64,000 nucleotides of DNA, taken from contig CAZZMD010000012.1 in the NCBI GenBank assembly GCA_964655355.1, forward strand, positions 25,483-89,482, given 5' to 3'. The stretch is from CALGDE01 sp964655355. GTDB taxonomy: Bacteria; Cyanobacteriota; Cyanobacteriia; CACIAM-69d. The notes beneath the pieces were generated by a model. The model was not told the DNA's origin, did not search any database, and saw only the letters and a list, made by a program, of their open reading frames with translations. The translations under genes were made by a program, and so were the position numbers. Below are positions 38,975 through 48,563 of the stretch, piece after piece. Numbering within the stretch: position 1 is the stretch's first letter; each line of letters starts with the position of its first letter.

Positions 38975-41461
38975 TTACAGGGGAATTTCCACAAAAAATG
39001 TGGATCCTTGCCCTTCTTGGGAGTCGCACCAGATTTTGCCCTGGTGATGTTCCACCACAATTTGATAGGCGATCGCCAGTCCGAGTCCTGTCCCTTGCCC
39101 CACGGGCTTGGTGGTAAAAAACGGATCGAACAATTGCTCCTGCATGGCGGCGGGGATGCCTTCCCCATTGTCCTGAATGCAGACGCGAATGCTGGGGCCG
39201 TCCAGGCGACGCGCTTCTGGGGCGAGGGCTGGGACCGCATCGCCGGTCTCGAAGACTTGGGTGGTGATGGTTAAGATCCCGGCTTCGGCGTTGGCGGCGG
39301 TTTCGGCGTCGTCGGGAGCGGCGGCGGTTGGGGATCGACTAAATTTGTCCTCCAGGGAGTCGATCGCATTGCTCAGGATATTCATAAAAACCTGATTGAG
39401 TTGCCCCCCGTGGCAGACCACTGCCGGCACCTCGGCGTAGTGGCGTTCGACTTTGACCGCGGGCGTTTTTGCGGTTGCTTTGAGTCGATGTTGGAGGATC
39501 ATCAGGGAGTCTTCGATGCCCTCATGGAGGTCCATGGGTTTCATGCCCGCGCGATCAAACCTCGCAAAGTTTTTTAGGGAAAGGACAATTTGTCGGATGC
39601 GATCGGCTCCAATTTGCATGGATTTCAGCAGCTTTTCGAAGTCTTGCCGTAGGAACTCGACATCGACATCCAATTCTTGCTGCACAGCCCGGACCGCTGG
39701 GGGGGGCTGGGGATAGTCCACCCCGTAGGCATCAACGATTTTTAGTAAGTCCTGGAGGTACTGGTTGGCGTAGGTCAGATTGCCGTGGATAAAGGCGACG
39801 GGGTTGTTGACCTCATGGGCGATCCCCGCCACCATCTGTCCCAATCCCGACATTTTTTCCGCCTGAATTAAATGGGTTTGGGTGGCTTTGAGATTTTTCA
39901 AGGCACAGGCCAATTCCTGAGCCCGTTCCTCGGCCTGGTGGGCGGCGGTTTGGGCTTGGCTATAAAGGGCCGCTTGGTCCAGGGCGGTGGCCACCTGGTC
40001 GCCGATGCCCCGCAGTAGTTCCAAATCCGTGCTGGGCCAAGGGCGCTGGTCACTCAGTTGGGCGCAAACCAGGGCCGCACAATTTTGGCTTTGCCGCCCC
40101 TGGATACAGGCGATCGCCACCGAGGTCATGCCCAATTTGGTCATCAGGGTGTCCAGGATGGGGGGCGAGGCTTCCCCATAGCCGTCATAGCGCAGGACGC
40201 CGAAGTGTAGCAGCGAGGGCCACAGGGCCGCTAAGGGACCCCCCAGCAAAGACTCTTCGGGGCCGGCAATGTCGGGGCCTAGGGTGGAGGCGGTTTCGGT
40301 CCAGTAGGAGCGATCGTAGGGACGGTCCTGGGATGCGGGCTCGGTGTTGTAGTGCCAGACGCTGCAATAGTCCACCGTGAGTAGGGCCTGTACCTCCCTA
40401 ACGGTGGTGTTGAGCACCGATCGCACATCCAAAGTGCTGCGAATATCCCCCGCCAGTTGCAACAACAATGTTTCCCGCCGGGAGAGCAACGCTTGACGGG
40501 CGCGATCGCGATCGATGGCAACGGCAAAGGCATGGGTCATCCACGCCAAAACATTGCGCTCAACGGCCATCAGTTTTTGGCCCGTCATCACCACGAGCAC
40601 CCCCACCAGCTCGTCTTCCGCGATCAGGGGATAGCCCGCAAATGCAATGATGCCTTCGCGCTCAAACCATTCCTGGTCCACGACCGGTAAATCCCCCGGC
40701 ACGTTGTGGGTGACCTCACTCTGTTGTCGCCGGGCCAATTGCCCCACCGCGCCCACGCCGAAGGGAATCCGCGCGGGAAAGTCCACCGTAAAACTGTGTT
40801 GACCGGCGGAGGCGCTGGCGTCCAGGAGCTGGGTGGCGGGGTCATAGCGCCAAATTCGGACAAATCGGGCGGGTAAATATTGGGCAATGCGCTGGCAGCA
40901 GGTATCCAATACGGTGGTGAGCCCCCCCCCCGCGGCCAGGGTACGTCCTACTTCCGCCTCCAGGGCCGCCAGCCGCGATCGCTCCATTAGCGATCGCTCG
41001 GTCTGCTCCCGCTCCCGAATGTTGTAGCAGCTCACCACCAGCCCTTGAAAAACCTCGTCCTCCCGCAGGCTGGTGACGGTGGCGTTAAACATGCACCAGT
41101 GTCCCTGGCTGTGGCGCACCCGATAGCCCGATAAATAGGCGGGCTTGCTGGGCTCCGCGATCGCCTCGTCCATGACTTGCTGCACGGCGATCCGATCCAC
41201 CGGGTGCACAAATTCCAGGACCGGCATCCCTTTCACATCTTCTAGGGAATAGCCCAATTCCCACTGACAGGCGGGGTTGACGTAGCGAAACCGCCCCGTC
41301 GGATCCAAAATAACCACCACATCCACCGCCCGACGCTGGGGCGATCGCTCCTCGGCGGCGGGCGGGACTAAATTTTCATCCGTCACTATCGACGGGATTG
41401 CCCCGTCCTGGTGTTTCTCTCGCTCTGGAGCCCCTTGATAGTCCGTCCCGTCACACTCCAT
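38975..41461 (-). CDS. PAS-GAF-GAF sensor histidine kinase
   Basis: An 828-residue cytosolic sensor. The PAS domain (about 43-165) has VVVILDPTGRFRYVNPACQWELGYSLEDVKGM. The first GAF domain (about 175-330) and second (about 335-500) follow; then a coiled coil with AQTAAHQAEERAQELACALKNLKATQTHLIQAEKMSGLGQMVAGIAHEVNNP carries phospho-acceptor His549. The ATPase has the N box NILSNAIDSL, IQDNGEGIP and GQGTGLGLAIAYQI. The HEVNNP type H box is shared with the kinase at 43350, so the two are close paralogues in their kinase modules. No regulator is adjacent and no chromophore cysteine is obvious. Confidence 0.93.
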   Translation of the reverse strand: MECDGTDYQGAPEREKHQDGAIPSIVTDENLVPPAAEERSPQRRAVDVVVILDPTGRFRYVNPACQWELGYSLEDVKGMPVLEFVHPVDRIAVQQVMDEAIAEPSKPAYLSGYRVRHSQGHWCMFNATVTSLREDEVFQGLVVSCYNIREREQTERSLMERSRLAALEAEVGRTLAAGGGLTTVLDTCCQRIAQYLPARFVRIWRYDPATQLLDASASAGQHSFTVDFPARIPFGVGAVGQLARRQQSEVTHNVPGDLPVVDQEWFEREGIIAFAGYPLIAEDELVGVLVVMTGQKLMAVERNVLAWMTHAFAVAIDRDRARQALLSRRETLLLQLAGDIRSTLDVRSVLNTTVREVQALLTVDYCSVWHYNTEPASQDRPYDRSYWTETASTLGPDIAGPEESLLGGPLAALWPSLLHFGVLRYDGYGEASPPILDTLMTKLGMTSVAIACIQGRQSQNCAALVCAQLSDQRPWPSTDLELLRGIGDQVATALDQAALYSQAQTAAHQAEERAQELACALKNLKATQTHLIQAEKMSGLGQMVAGIAHEVNNPVAFIHGNLTYANQYLQDLLKIVDAYGVDYPQPPPAVRAVQQELDVDVEFLRQDFEKLLKSMQIGADRIRQIVLSLKNFARFDRAGMKPMDLHEGIEDSLMILQHRLKATAKTPAVKVERHYAEVPAVVCHGGQLNQVFMNILSNAIDSLEDKFSRSPTAAAPDDAETAANAEAGILTITTQVFETGDAVPALAPEARRLDGPSIRVCIQDNGEGIPAAMQEQLFDPFFTTKPVGQGTGLGLAIAYQIVVEHHQGKIWCDSQEGQGSTFFVEIPL

Positions 41462-41641
41462 AGCACTTGCCCTGGCTTGCCAGGATCCTCAGCAGAATGC
41501 AGTTCCCCTGCTCCAGGCTCAATCCCTACCATGGGAATCCCTGGACTTGGGCCTGGAATCGGGCTAAATCGTGCCCCCTGGAATACCCTCAGCTTTGTGA
41601 GCGATGGGTCATCCCAGGGAGGTACGACAGCCCCTACCAGT

Positions 41642-43048
41642 CTAACCCTGCTGCAATCGAGTGGGTAGGCAATCCCCCCGCAGCAAATCTGCATTGGTTT
41701 CCCGCTTGAGAATCACATTGGCTTCCCCGTCGTTAACCAAAACCGCCGCAGGCCGGGGCACTCGGTTGTAGTTGGAGGCCATGCTGGCGTTGTAAGCGCC
41801 GGTGGCGAGGACCGCCAATATGTCATCAGTCTCTAGGGCCGGGAGGGTGGCATCGGGGATGACCACGTCGCCGGATTCACAGTGCTTCCCGGCGACGGTG
41901 ACCGTCTCGGTGAAGGGGGCGGACATGCGGTTGGCCACCACCGAGCGATAGAGGGATTGGTAGGTGATGGGACGGGGATTATCCGACATGCCGCCGTCGA
42001 CGGACACGTAATGACGAATGCCGGGGACGGTCTTTTGGCTGCCCACCCGATAGGCGGTGATGCAGGAAGACCCCACCAGCGATCGCCCGGGTTCAGCGAG
42101 GAGTTTGGGTAAGGCAACGCCATATTTTTCACAGGCGGCGGTGACCCCTTGACTCACAATTTCGACCCATTGGCGAATGCTCGGGGGATCGTCTTGCTCC
42201 GTGTAGCGAATGCCTAGACCGCCGCCAATATTGAGTTCGGTGACCGGTAATCCACGATCCAACGCCTTTTTGAACCAGGACACCATCACATCCCCCAGGT
42301 CGTTATGGGGTTGAGTCTCAAATATCTGCGAGCCGATGTGGGCGTGGAGACCGATGACAGAAATACAATCCTGTTGGGTCACATAATCAAACACTTCTTC
42401 CACCTGGGTGGGATCGAAGCCGAATTTGCTGTCGATGTGGCCGGTGCGGATGTATTCGTGGGTGTGGCATTCGATGCCGGGGGTGAGGCGTAGCATCACC
42501 CGGACGGGGGCAGCGGGTTTTAGGGCAACTAGATTGTGCAGGTCAAACCAGTTGTCGGCGATGATGGTGCAGCCATGTTCTACCGCGAGGGCTAGTTCCT
42601 CGACAGACTTATTATTGCCGTGGAGATAGATGTTGCTGGCGGGGACGCCGGCGTTGAGGGCGGTGTGGAGTTCGCCGCCGGAGACCACGTCCATGCCAAT
42701 GCCTTCGGAATGGGCGATCGCACAGATGGCGGTACAGCTCCAGGCTTTGGAGGCGTAGATCACTTGGGAGTCACCGCCGTAGGACTCCTTGAAAGACTCC
42801 CGATATTGCTGACAGGTTTTGCGTAGATTTTGCTCATCCAAGATATAGAGGGGAGAGCCGAACTGTTCCACCAGGTCCGTCACATCGCAGCCGCCCACCA
42901 CCAAGGTGTCGCGATCGCTCACGGTGGCGTTGAGGGGCATGAGGAACTGATTGGGAGATGCATCCGCTGTGCGGGCGCTGGCGTCGGGGATGTATTGCAG
43001 ACTGGAGGTTTGGCGAGAAACGTCCTTGTCGAGGGTCGGTGTGGCCAT
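41642..43048 (-). CDS. lysA: Diaminopimelate decarboxylase
   Basis: A 468-residue PLP enzyme of alanine-racemase fold that makes lysine from meso-diaminopimelate. PLP Lys101 lies in VIYASKAWSCTAI. LHGNNKSVEEL, GLHAHIGSQIFE, LNIGGGLGI, EPGRSLVG and the active-site Cys in GKHCESGDVV are canonical. The frame is open to 43231, but the ATG at 43048 gives a normal-length protein; the first 45 residues remain variable. The gene stands alone. Confidence 0.95.
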   Translation of the reverse strand: MATPTLDKDVSRQTSSLQYIPDASARTADASPNQFLMPLNATVSDRDTLVVGGCDVTDLVEQFGSPLYILDEQNLRKTCQQYRESFKESYGGDSQVIYASKAWSCTAICAIAHSEGIGMDVVSGGELHTALNAGVPASNIYLHGNNKSVEELALAVEHGCTIIADNWFDLHNLVALKPAAPVRVMLRLTPGIECHTHEYIRTGHIDSKFGFDPTQVEEVFDYVTQQDCISVIGLHAHIGSQIFETQPHNDLGDVMVSWFKKALDRGLPVTELNIGGGLGIRYTEQDDPPSIRQWVEIVSQGVTAACEKYGVALPKLLAEPGRSLVGSSCITAYRVGSQKTVPGIRHYVSVDGGMSDNPRPITYQSLYRSVVANRMSAPFTETVTVAGKHCESGDVVIPDATLPALETDDILAVLATGAYNASMASNYNRVPRPAAVLVNDGEANVILKRETNADLLRGDCLPTRLQQG

Positions 43049-43315
43049 TGCAGTAGTATCTTGCGCGTCTTGCGCTGGAAAGAAAAATGATGGCGCGGGG
43101 TCGCAGGTTAGAAGTCTCGATTCGCGCTCAAAGTATCCGATCATTGTATCTGACGTATCTGGCCCTATCCCGACAGACGGTCTAAGGCGTTTTACCTCAA
43201 TGGAGAGCCTACACAAAGTTGGATGCAGCAAGGGTGCCGATGACTATTGATGACATTCTCCAAGGTCACTCTCCGTTGATTTGTATGGACCAAGGGATTC
43301 TGCATATACTGAATG

Positions 43316-43337
43316 GTCACTCCAACGTCACTCCAAA
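43316..43337. repeat. 11-bp tandem duplication upstream of a histidine kinase
   Basis: gtcactccaac (43316-43326) is followed by gtcactccaaa (43327-43337), 13 bp before the chosen start codon of the kinase, so it may lie in the ribosome-binding leader. Confidence 0.8.
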
Positions 43338-43349
43338 CCCAATTCAGTC

Positions 43350-45428
43350 ATGATGCAAGGACAAGCTATTCCGTCTTCTTCCATCAGTAAGAGTGAAGCC
43401 GTTAGAGCGAAGCTTTTTCCTCCCTTAATTGCAGGAATATGCCTCTTACAAGCTACTATTCTTGGAATTTTCTGGCATCAACATCAATCAGATTTAGAGG
43501 CATCTGCCACCATCACAACACAGCAGATACAAGGTCTACTACAGACTGAGATGGAAGGCGATGTTGCCAAAATGGATACGGCCATGGAGGTGATTATCCG
43601 GGATCCTGACCTGGCAGAGGCGTTAGCAGATCGAGATTATTCTCGACTAACCAAACATGGTCAACCTCTATTTGAGCAATTCCGTAAGCATCACGAAATC
43701 ACACACTTCTACTTCCATCAACCCAATCACGTTAACTTCCTACGACTCCATAAAGAGAGAAAGGGAGATTTAATTGATCGAGTCACGATTCAAACCGCTG
43801 ATCGCACCGGTAAACCCAGTTCGGGACTAGAGCAGGGACCCACCGGAAATCCCGTCTTGCGATTGGTTTATCCGTGGCGCAGCACCTTCGCAAACGAATC
43901 TTCCGCCGATCTATTTGATAATCCTGCGTCAGGGGAGTTATTGGGTTATCTGGAATTAGGCATTGAATTTGAAGATATTGCCGAACGTGTGCACAATATT
44001 TTGGATGTCGAATTAGTTGTTGCGGTCGATAAATCTTACTTAGATCGAGAACGGTGGGCAGCTCGCAATCAACATCTGGGACGTCAGTCGGAGTGGGATG
44101 ACTTTAGTGATCATGTCATTGTTGATATGACGATTTCTGAGCCTTCAGAAGAAGTGTCTAATGCGGTCGAAAATCTGAGCGATCGCAGAGAAAACGTTAG
44201 ATTTAAAGATCAAACCGGGACGGATTATCAGTTATCCTCCTTTCCCTTCAGTGATCTTAACGGTCGTAAATTGGGATATATCGTTGCGCTCAAGAATATT
44301 TCTTCGGAAGTTGGTCAGGCTCAGCAGACGATGGTATTAACCTCCAGCCTTACCCTCGTGATTAGCATTGGATTGCTGGGAATCTTCTTCTGGTTCTTAG
44401 GAAAAATTGAACGGAGCCTAACTGAAAACAGGAGAAAGCTAGCTTGGACTGCCGAAGCACTGGCTCAATCAAAAAGTGATCTGGAAGATTCCAATCGAAA
44501 TCTTGAAAGGAAAGTCACAGAGCGCACGAGTGAGATTCAGTTGAAAAATAATGAGTTAGAGCAAGCATTAAATGAATTAAGAAATACTCAAACTCAGCTC
44601 ATTCAAACTGAAAAGATCTCGAGTCTAGGGCGACTGGTTGCAGGCGTTGCCCACGAAATTAATAATCCGGTGAACTTCATACATGCCAATCTGGTTCACC
44701 TCAAGGACTATACTCGAGACCTACTGAGCTTTACGTCCTTATGTCGACATTATTCATCGCACTCTAACCCTGAAATTGAAGAGAAGGCTGATGAAATTGA
44801 CTTGGATTTCATGTGCACCGACCTGCCAAAGGTGGTTGACTCTATGCAGTTGGGCACAACACGCATCAGCGAGATTGTGCTGTCCCTCAAAAACTTTTCT
44901 CGACTAGATGAATCCGAATTCAAAACTGTTGATATTCATGAGGGACTTGAGAGCACGCTGCTGATCTTGAAACATCGACTTGCGGAAGTTCCAGACCAGC
45001 CTCCTATCCGTATTGTTCGTGACTATGATTCTAACTTGCCATCGATAGATTGCTATCCTGGTCAACTCAATCAAGTGTTTATGAACATCATTTCTAATGC
45101 TATTGATGCCCTAGAGGAATCTGATGTTGGATGCTCAAAAGATCGTCCTGGGGAAATTACGATTCGGTCTTCTGTGCATGACAGAGAATGGATAAAAATT
45201 ACGATCGCTGACAATGGACCTGGTATGCCTAATTCTATTCGTCAGAAAATCTTTGATCCTTTCTTTACTACCAAAGAGGTTGGCAAGGGGACGGGAATAG
45301 GTATGTCTATCAGCCATCAAATTATTGTTGATAGACATGGGGGGACGCTTGAGTGTGTATCGATGCCAAATGAAGGGGCAGAATTCATCATCGAGTTGCC
45401 GATCCGACAACCAGCTTTGACGTCATAG
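43350..45428 (+). CDS. Membrane sensor histidine kinase with dCache_3-like input domain
   Basis: A 692-residue transmembrane kinase. Two membrane helices (LFPPLIAGICLLQATILGIFW at about 20-40 and LTLVISIGLLGIFFWFLG at about 330-350) flank a periplasmic sensor whose ITHFYFHQPNHVNFLRLHKERKGDLIDRVT matches dCache_3. The kinase core follows a coiled coil: His435 in VAGVAHEINNPVNFIH, N box NIISNAIDAL, ADNGPGMP and GKGTGIGMSISHQI. I chose the ATG pair at 43350 over the TTG at 43281. The DNA is AT-richer than its neighbours (a sampled line is 33% GC), suggesting a different history. No regulator is adjacent. Confidence 0.9.
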   Translation: MMQGQAIPSSSISKSEAVRAKLFPPLIAGICLLQATILGIFWHQHQSDLEASATITTQQIQGLLQTEMEGDVAKMDTAMEVIIRDPDLAEALADRDYSRLTKHGQPLFEQFRKHHEITHFYFHQPNHVNFLRLHKERKGDLIDRVTIQTADRTGKPSSGLEQGPTGNPVLRLVYPWRSTFANESSADLFDNPASGELLGYLELGIEFEDIAERVHNILDVELVVAVDKSYLDRERWAARNQHLGRQSEWDDFSDHVIVDMTISEPSEEVSNAVENLSDRRENVRFKDQTGTDYQLSSFPFSDLNGRKLGYIVALKNISSEVGQAQQTMVLTSSLTLVISIGLLGIFFWFLGKIERSLTENRRKLAWTAEALAQSKSDLEDSNRNLERKVTERTSEIQLKNNELEQALNELRNTQTQLIQTEKISSLGRLVAGVAHEINNPVNFIHANLVHLKDYTRDLLSFTSLCRHYSSHSNPEIEEKADEIDLDFMCTDLPKVVDSMQLGTTRISEIVLSLKNFSRLDESEFKTVDIHEGLESTLLILKHRLAEVPDQPPIRIVRDYDSNLPSIDCYPGQLNQVFMNIISNAIDALEESDVGCSKDRPGEITIRSSVHDREWIKITIADNGPGMPNSIRQKIFDPFFTTKEVGKGTGIGMSISHQIIVDRHGGTLECVSMPNEGAEFIIELPIRQPALTS

Positions 45429-45480
45429 GGGATGAGGGTTGAGTTTTCGGAGGATGATGGGTGGGGCGATCGCCGCGAGC

Positions 45481-45508
45481 CTGGAGCCTTATCTCTGGAG
45501 CCCTATCT
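45481..45508. repeat. 14-bp duplication at the end of the RTX gene
   Basis: ctggagccttatct (45481-45494) is followed by ctggagccctatct (45495-45508), 13 of 14 matches. It overlaps the stop codon of the RTX gene on the minus strand. Confidence 0.8.
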
Positions 45509-47389
45509 AAAGTCGCCTGCCCCTAAAACGCCCCCGAAATTCTCCAGGGTGGTGCTGAATTGACCACTGATGAATAGGATGGCTTGGTTGCCGGGATAGT
45601 TGATCTGCAAATCATCAAAGCCAATGCCGTCAGGCAGGTCAATCACATCGGTGCCCTGGATAAAGTCTTGGATTATATCGGTGCCGTCGCCCACCACGAA
45701 CGTATCGGAGCCATCGTTGCCAATTAGGGTGTCATCGCCCAAGTCGCCTGCAATGATGTCGTCCCCAGTTCCCCCAAAGAGAAGGTCATTGTCTGCTCCA
45801 CCATTGAGGCTGTCGTCCCCGGCATCGCCGCAGAGGGTATCGTTGCCCTTCTGACCAAACAGAACATCATTGCCGGTGCCACCGCAGAGGATATCGTTGC
45901 CGCCGGTTTCGCTCAGGATTTCGCCGTCGCCGTATAGGGTATCGTTGCCTGCGCCACCATCCAGGGTGTCATCGCCGAGGGCGGTGGTGGGGTCGTTGAT
46001 GCCTTGGTCGCCATAGATCAGATCATCGCCGCTGCCGCCTCGGGCAAAGTCATTGCCGCTGCCGCCGTCGATTCGGTCATCCCCGGTCCAGCCAAACAGA
46101 AAATCATCGCCTCCGTTGCCGGTGAGGGTGTCGTCTCCCGCAAAACCGAGGGCGATATCAGGGGTATCGCTGCCGGTGAGGCTATCGGCGGCGTCGGTGG
46201 CAGGGCTATCAACGGGCGTGGCCGTTTCCGGAAACTCGGGCAGGGTGAGGTTGGGAGCGGTGCTGGTTGGGACGGGATCGGGGATGGGGGCCGGGGCCGG
46301 CGTTGGGGCGGGGGGCGCGATCGCCGGGGTCGTCCCTGATACTGCCGCCGTTGCACCACTCACAATGGGAGCGCCGGTTGTGCCCCCGTTATCCCGGGGC
46401 GTCACCTCAAAAAATAGAAATTTACCGGCATCATCGGCGGTCGCAGTGTAGGTGCTATCCGTTGCCCCCGCGATCGCCGTGCGCCCTGTCCCTGCCGCCG
46501 AATCTGCCCGGAACCATTGAAAGGTACTGCCCTGTTCAGGGTCAGAATTGGGATCGGCGTAGGTGTAAGTCCCCGTTAGGGTTTGGTTGATGCTGGCGGT
46601 CCCGGTAATATTGACCCCGCTGGCGAGGGGGGCACCGTCAAGGGTGGATACGGCGATCGCCCCCAGGGTGTAGGTAGACTTGCCCGTGTCCGTGTCGTCC
46701 CCAAAAAACAGCAGATTATTGATGCGATAGGGATCCGTTGGCAGCATCGGCTGGCTGGCAATGCTCGTAAAATCGTAGAGCTTCACCGCGCCCGTCAAAC
46801 GCTCAATCCCATTCACCGTCAGGGAGTAGGTATTCCCCAGAATGGTCAGCGCATAATCCTGGCTTTGGGTGATATCAAACAGCCCCGGGGTCGTTTGCTC
46901 GGCCGTTTCGCTGTCAAATCCCTCCTGCTGAGCAAAGAGAAAATCATCGGTGCTGTTGCCCGCCGTCTCTCCCTCAAAGGAAATTTCTACCCCCCTCGCA
47001 TCGCTGCCCAGCACAATAAAACTAAATCCTGAACGATTGGGACCGCTGGCTTCATCCACCACCTGGGCATTCACAGTGACGCGAAATCCGGTACTGCGAT
47101 CGAGGGTGACAACGCCAGCGGTGGGGATGGGGATGGGGGCTCCCATGGGGGCGGGATTGAACGCGAAGTTGGCATAGCCCGCATAGCCCGTTTGGGTGCC
47201 CGCGCCAATAAAATCGCTGCGGACGGTCGCCAGTCCCGCATCGGGGGATAGGGCTTGGGCTGGGGTTGAGGTGGGGTTAGGAATTTGCCCAAACGCTAAC
47301 TGGGGGTCTGTGCCCACCCCAAGTCCAATAGGGAGGCCCATGACGTTGAGTTGGGTGGAAGTGCCGTCAAAAATTTGGGTTGTAGGCAT
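45503..47389 (-). CDS. RTX calcium-binding secreted protein
   Basis: A 628-residue protein with no N-terminal signal peptide, as expected for type I export. Residues about 20-260 form an unrecognised beta-rich domain. About 265-355 resembles a surface repeat (SGVNITGTASINQTLTGTYTYADPNSDPEQGSTFQWFRAD). A Pro/Ala-rich linker follows. About 420-570 is the RTX array of GGxGxDxLxG nonapeptides (GGSGNDFARGGSGDDLIYG, GGAGNDTLYGDG, GGTGNDVLFGQ), each pair binding Ca2+. The last 60 residues carry the uncleaved export signal. I chose ATG 47389. The HlyD/ABC exporter 8 kb away could export it. Confidence 0.9.
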   Translation of the reverse strand: MPTTQIFDGTSTQLNVMGLPIGLGVGTDPQLAFGQIPNPTSTPAQALSPDAGLATVRSDFIGAGTQTGYAGYANFAFNPAPMGAPIPIPTAGVVTLDRSTGFRVTVNAQVVDEASGPNRSGFSFIVLGSDARGVEISFEGETAGNSTDDFLFAQQEGFDSETAEQTTPGLFDITQSQDYALTILGNTYSLTVNGIERLTGAVKLYDFTSIASQPMLPTDPYRINNLLFFGDDTDTGKSTYTLGAIAVSTLDGAPLASGVNITGTASINQTLTGTYTYADPNSDPEQGSTFQWFRADSAAGTGRTAIAGATDSTYTATADDAGKFLFFEVTPRDNGGTTGAPIVSGATAAVSGTTPAIAPPAPTPAPAPIPDPVPTSTAPNLTLPEFPETATPVDSPATDAADSLTGSDTPDIALGFAGDDTLTGNGGDDFLFGWTGDDRIDGGSGNDFARGGSGDDLIYGDQGINDPTTALGDDTLDGGAGNDTLYGDGEILSETGGNDILCGGTGNDVLFGQKGNDTLCGDAGDDSLNGGADNDLLFGGTGDDIIAGDLGDDTLIGNDGSDTFVVGDGTDIIQDFIQGTDVIDLPDGIGFDDLQINYPGNQAILFISGQFSTTLENFGGVLGAGDFR

Positions 47390-47629
47390 GGTGGGGTGGG
47401 GTAGTGAATGGGACAGACTCGCGGAAAGATTGGGGCGCGGCGTCTGTCTCCTCCCTGAAGAAATGGGGGGCGCACAACAGACATACCCTTTGCAGATTGT
47501 ACCGTCTGCTTTATTTTGCAACGCTTTGTTTGTTGGGGGATGGGGCGATCGCAATAGGTTTTTTCTCGGGGCGATCGCGGGTAAAAATCCTGTAGATCTT
47601 GAGATTTAGTCCAAAATCCAGTCCATTAA

Positions 47630-47689
47630 AATATCAGGGAATAGAATGTCCGGGAGTGAAATGTCCGGGAATGAAATGTCCGGGAAGTT
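47630..47689 (+). repeat. 15-bp tandem repeat that multiplies the start codon
   Basis: aatatcagggaatag (degenerate), aatgtccgggagtga, aatgtccgggaatga and aatgtccgggaagtt lie head to tail. Copies two to four each contain an in-frame ATG and encode MSGSE-MSGNE-MSGKL at the start of the YdcF-like protein. Confidence 0.85.
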
Positions 47690-48329
47690 AAGCCCCCCCG
47701 GTAAGAGATCAGGTGACTGTGCTTTGGAACCGACATCCCATCCCCCTCGCCGAATCCCCCAACGCCATCGGTCTCGCCGCTGGCTGCTGACGGCAATGGC
47801 CGCCACCATCGGTGCCCTCAGCCTCAAACTTATGGGTATTCAACCGTCCGTCACCCACCCCTTGCCGCACCCGGATGCCATTTTTGTCCTGGGGGGCTCG
47901 ATCGCCCGCGAACGGGAAGCCGCCAAACTCGCAGCCCAATATCCCCAAATGCCGGTCTGGGTCTCATCGGGCACGCCAGCGGAATATGTGCGCCACCATG
48001 TGTTTCATCCTGCAAAAATCGATGATCGCCGCCTACACCTGGATTATCGCGCCGTCGACACGGTGACAAATTTTACGACCCTGGTGGACGATTTTCAGCG
48101 TCATAATATCCGATCGCTCTATCTCGTCACATCCGACGACCATATGCCCCGCGCCCAAGCGATCGCCGATGTGGTCCTGGGGAGCCGAGGCATCAAAATC
48201 TATCCCATCGCCGTCCCCTCCGGTCGTCTACCGGAACCCTGGGAAAAGGTCTGGCGCGATCGCCTCCGCTCCATCCTATGGCTGTGCACCGGATGGACGG
48301 GCGACAATCTCCGCAAGCCCAAAGCCTAG
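47646..48329 (+). CDS. YdcF/SanA-like DUF218 protein
   Basis: A protein of up to 227 residues. A basic segment (RRIPQRHRSRRW) precedes a membrane helix (LLTAMAATIGALSLKLMG), so it is membrane-anchored. The DUF218 Rossmann-like domain follows: PDAIFVLGGSIAREREAAKLAA, MPVWVSSGTPAEYV, LDYRAVDTVTNFTTLVDDF and LYLVTSDDHMPRAQAIADVVL. Family members act in envelope integrity (SanA) or bind S-adenosylmethionine (YdcF). Three ATGs (47646, 47661 and 47676) lie in a 15-bp tandem repeat, so the exact start is uncertain by up to ten residues. It is transcribed divergently from the RTX gene. Confidence 0.85.
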   Translation: MSGSEMSGNEMSGKLSPPGKRSGDCALEPTSHPPRRIPQRHRSRRWLLTAMAATIGALSLKLMGIQPSVTHPLPHPDAIFVLGGSIAREREAAKLAAQYPQMPVWVSSGTPAEYVRHHVFHPAKIDDRRLHLDYRAVDTVTNFTTLVDDFQRHNIRSLYLVTSDDHMPRAQAIADVVLGSRGIKIYPIAVPSGRLPEPWEKVWRDRLRSILWLCTGWTGDNLRKPKA

Positions 48330-48563
48330 CCAGACCCCAGACAGATAACCGTATTTCTATTTATTTGTCCGTAATTTATTACACCTTGAAGGGGTGTGCG
48401 GCACGGACATTTTTCTCTGTCTTTGAGCCAGGTGGGGACCCCGAAACGATCAGACTTACGGCCGAATCTTATCCATTGTCCGGACTAGCCAGAAATACGT
48501 AGAAACACTGATATAGGGAGCAGCAGCCCTCAAACCATCGACCTCCAGGCTAGTCGTCGCTTT

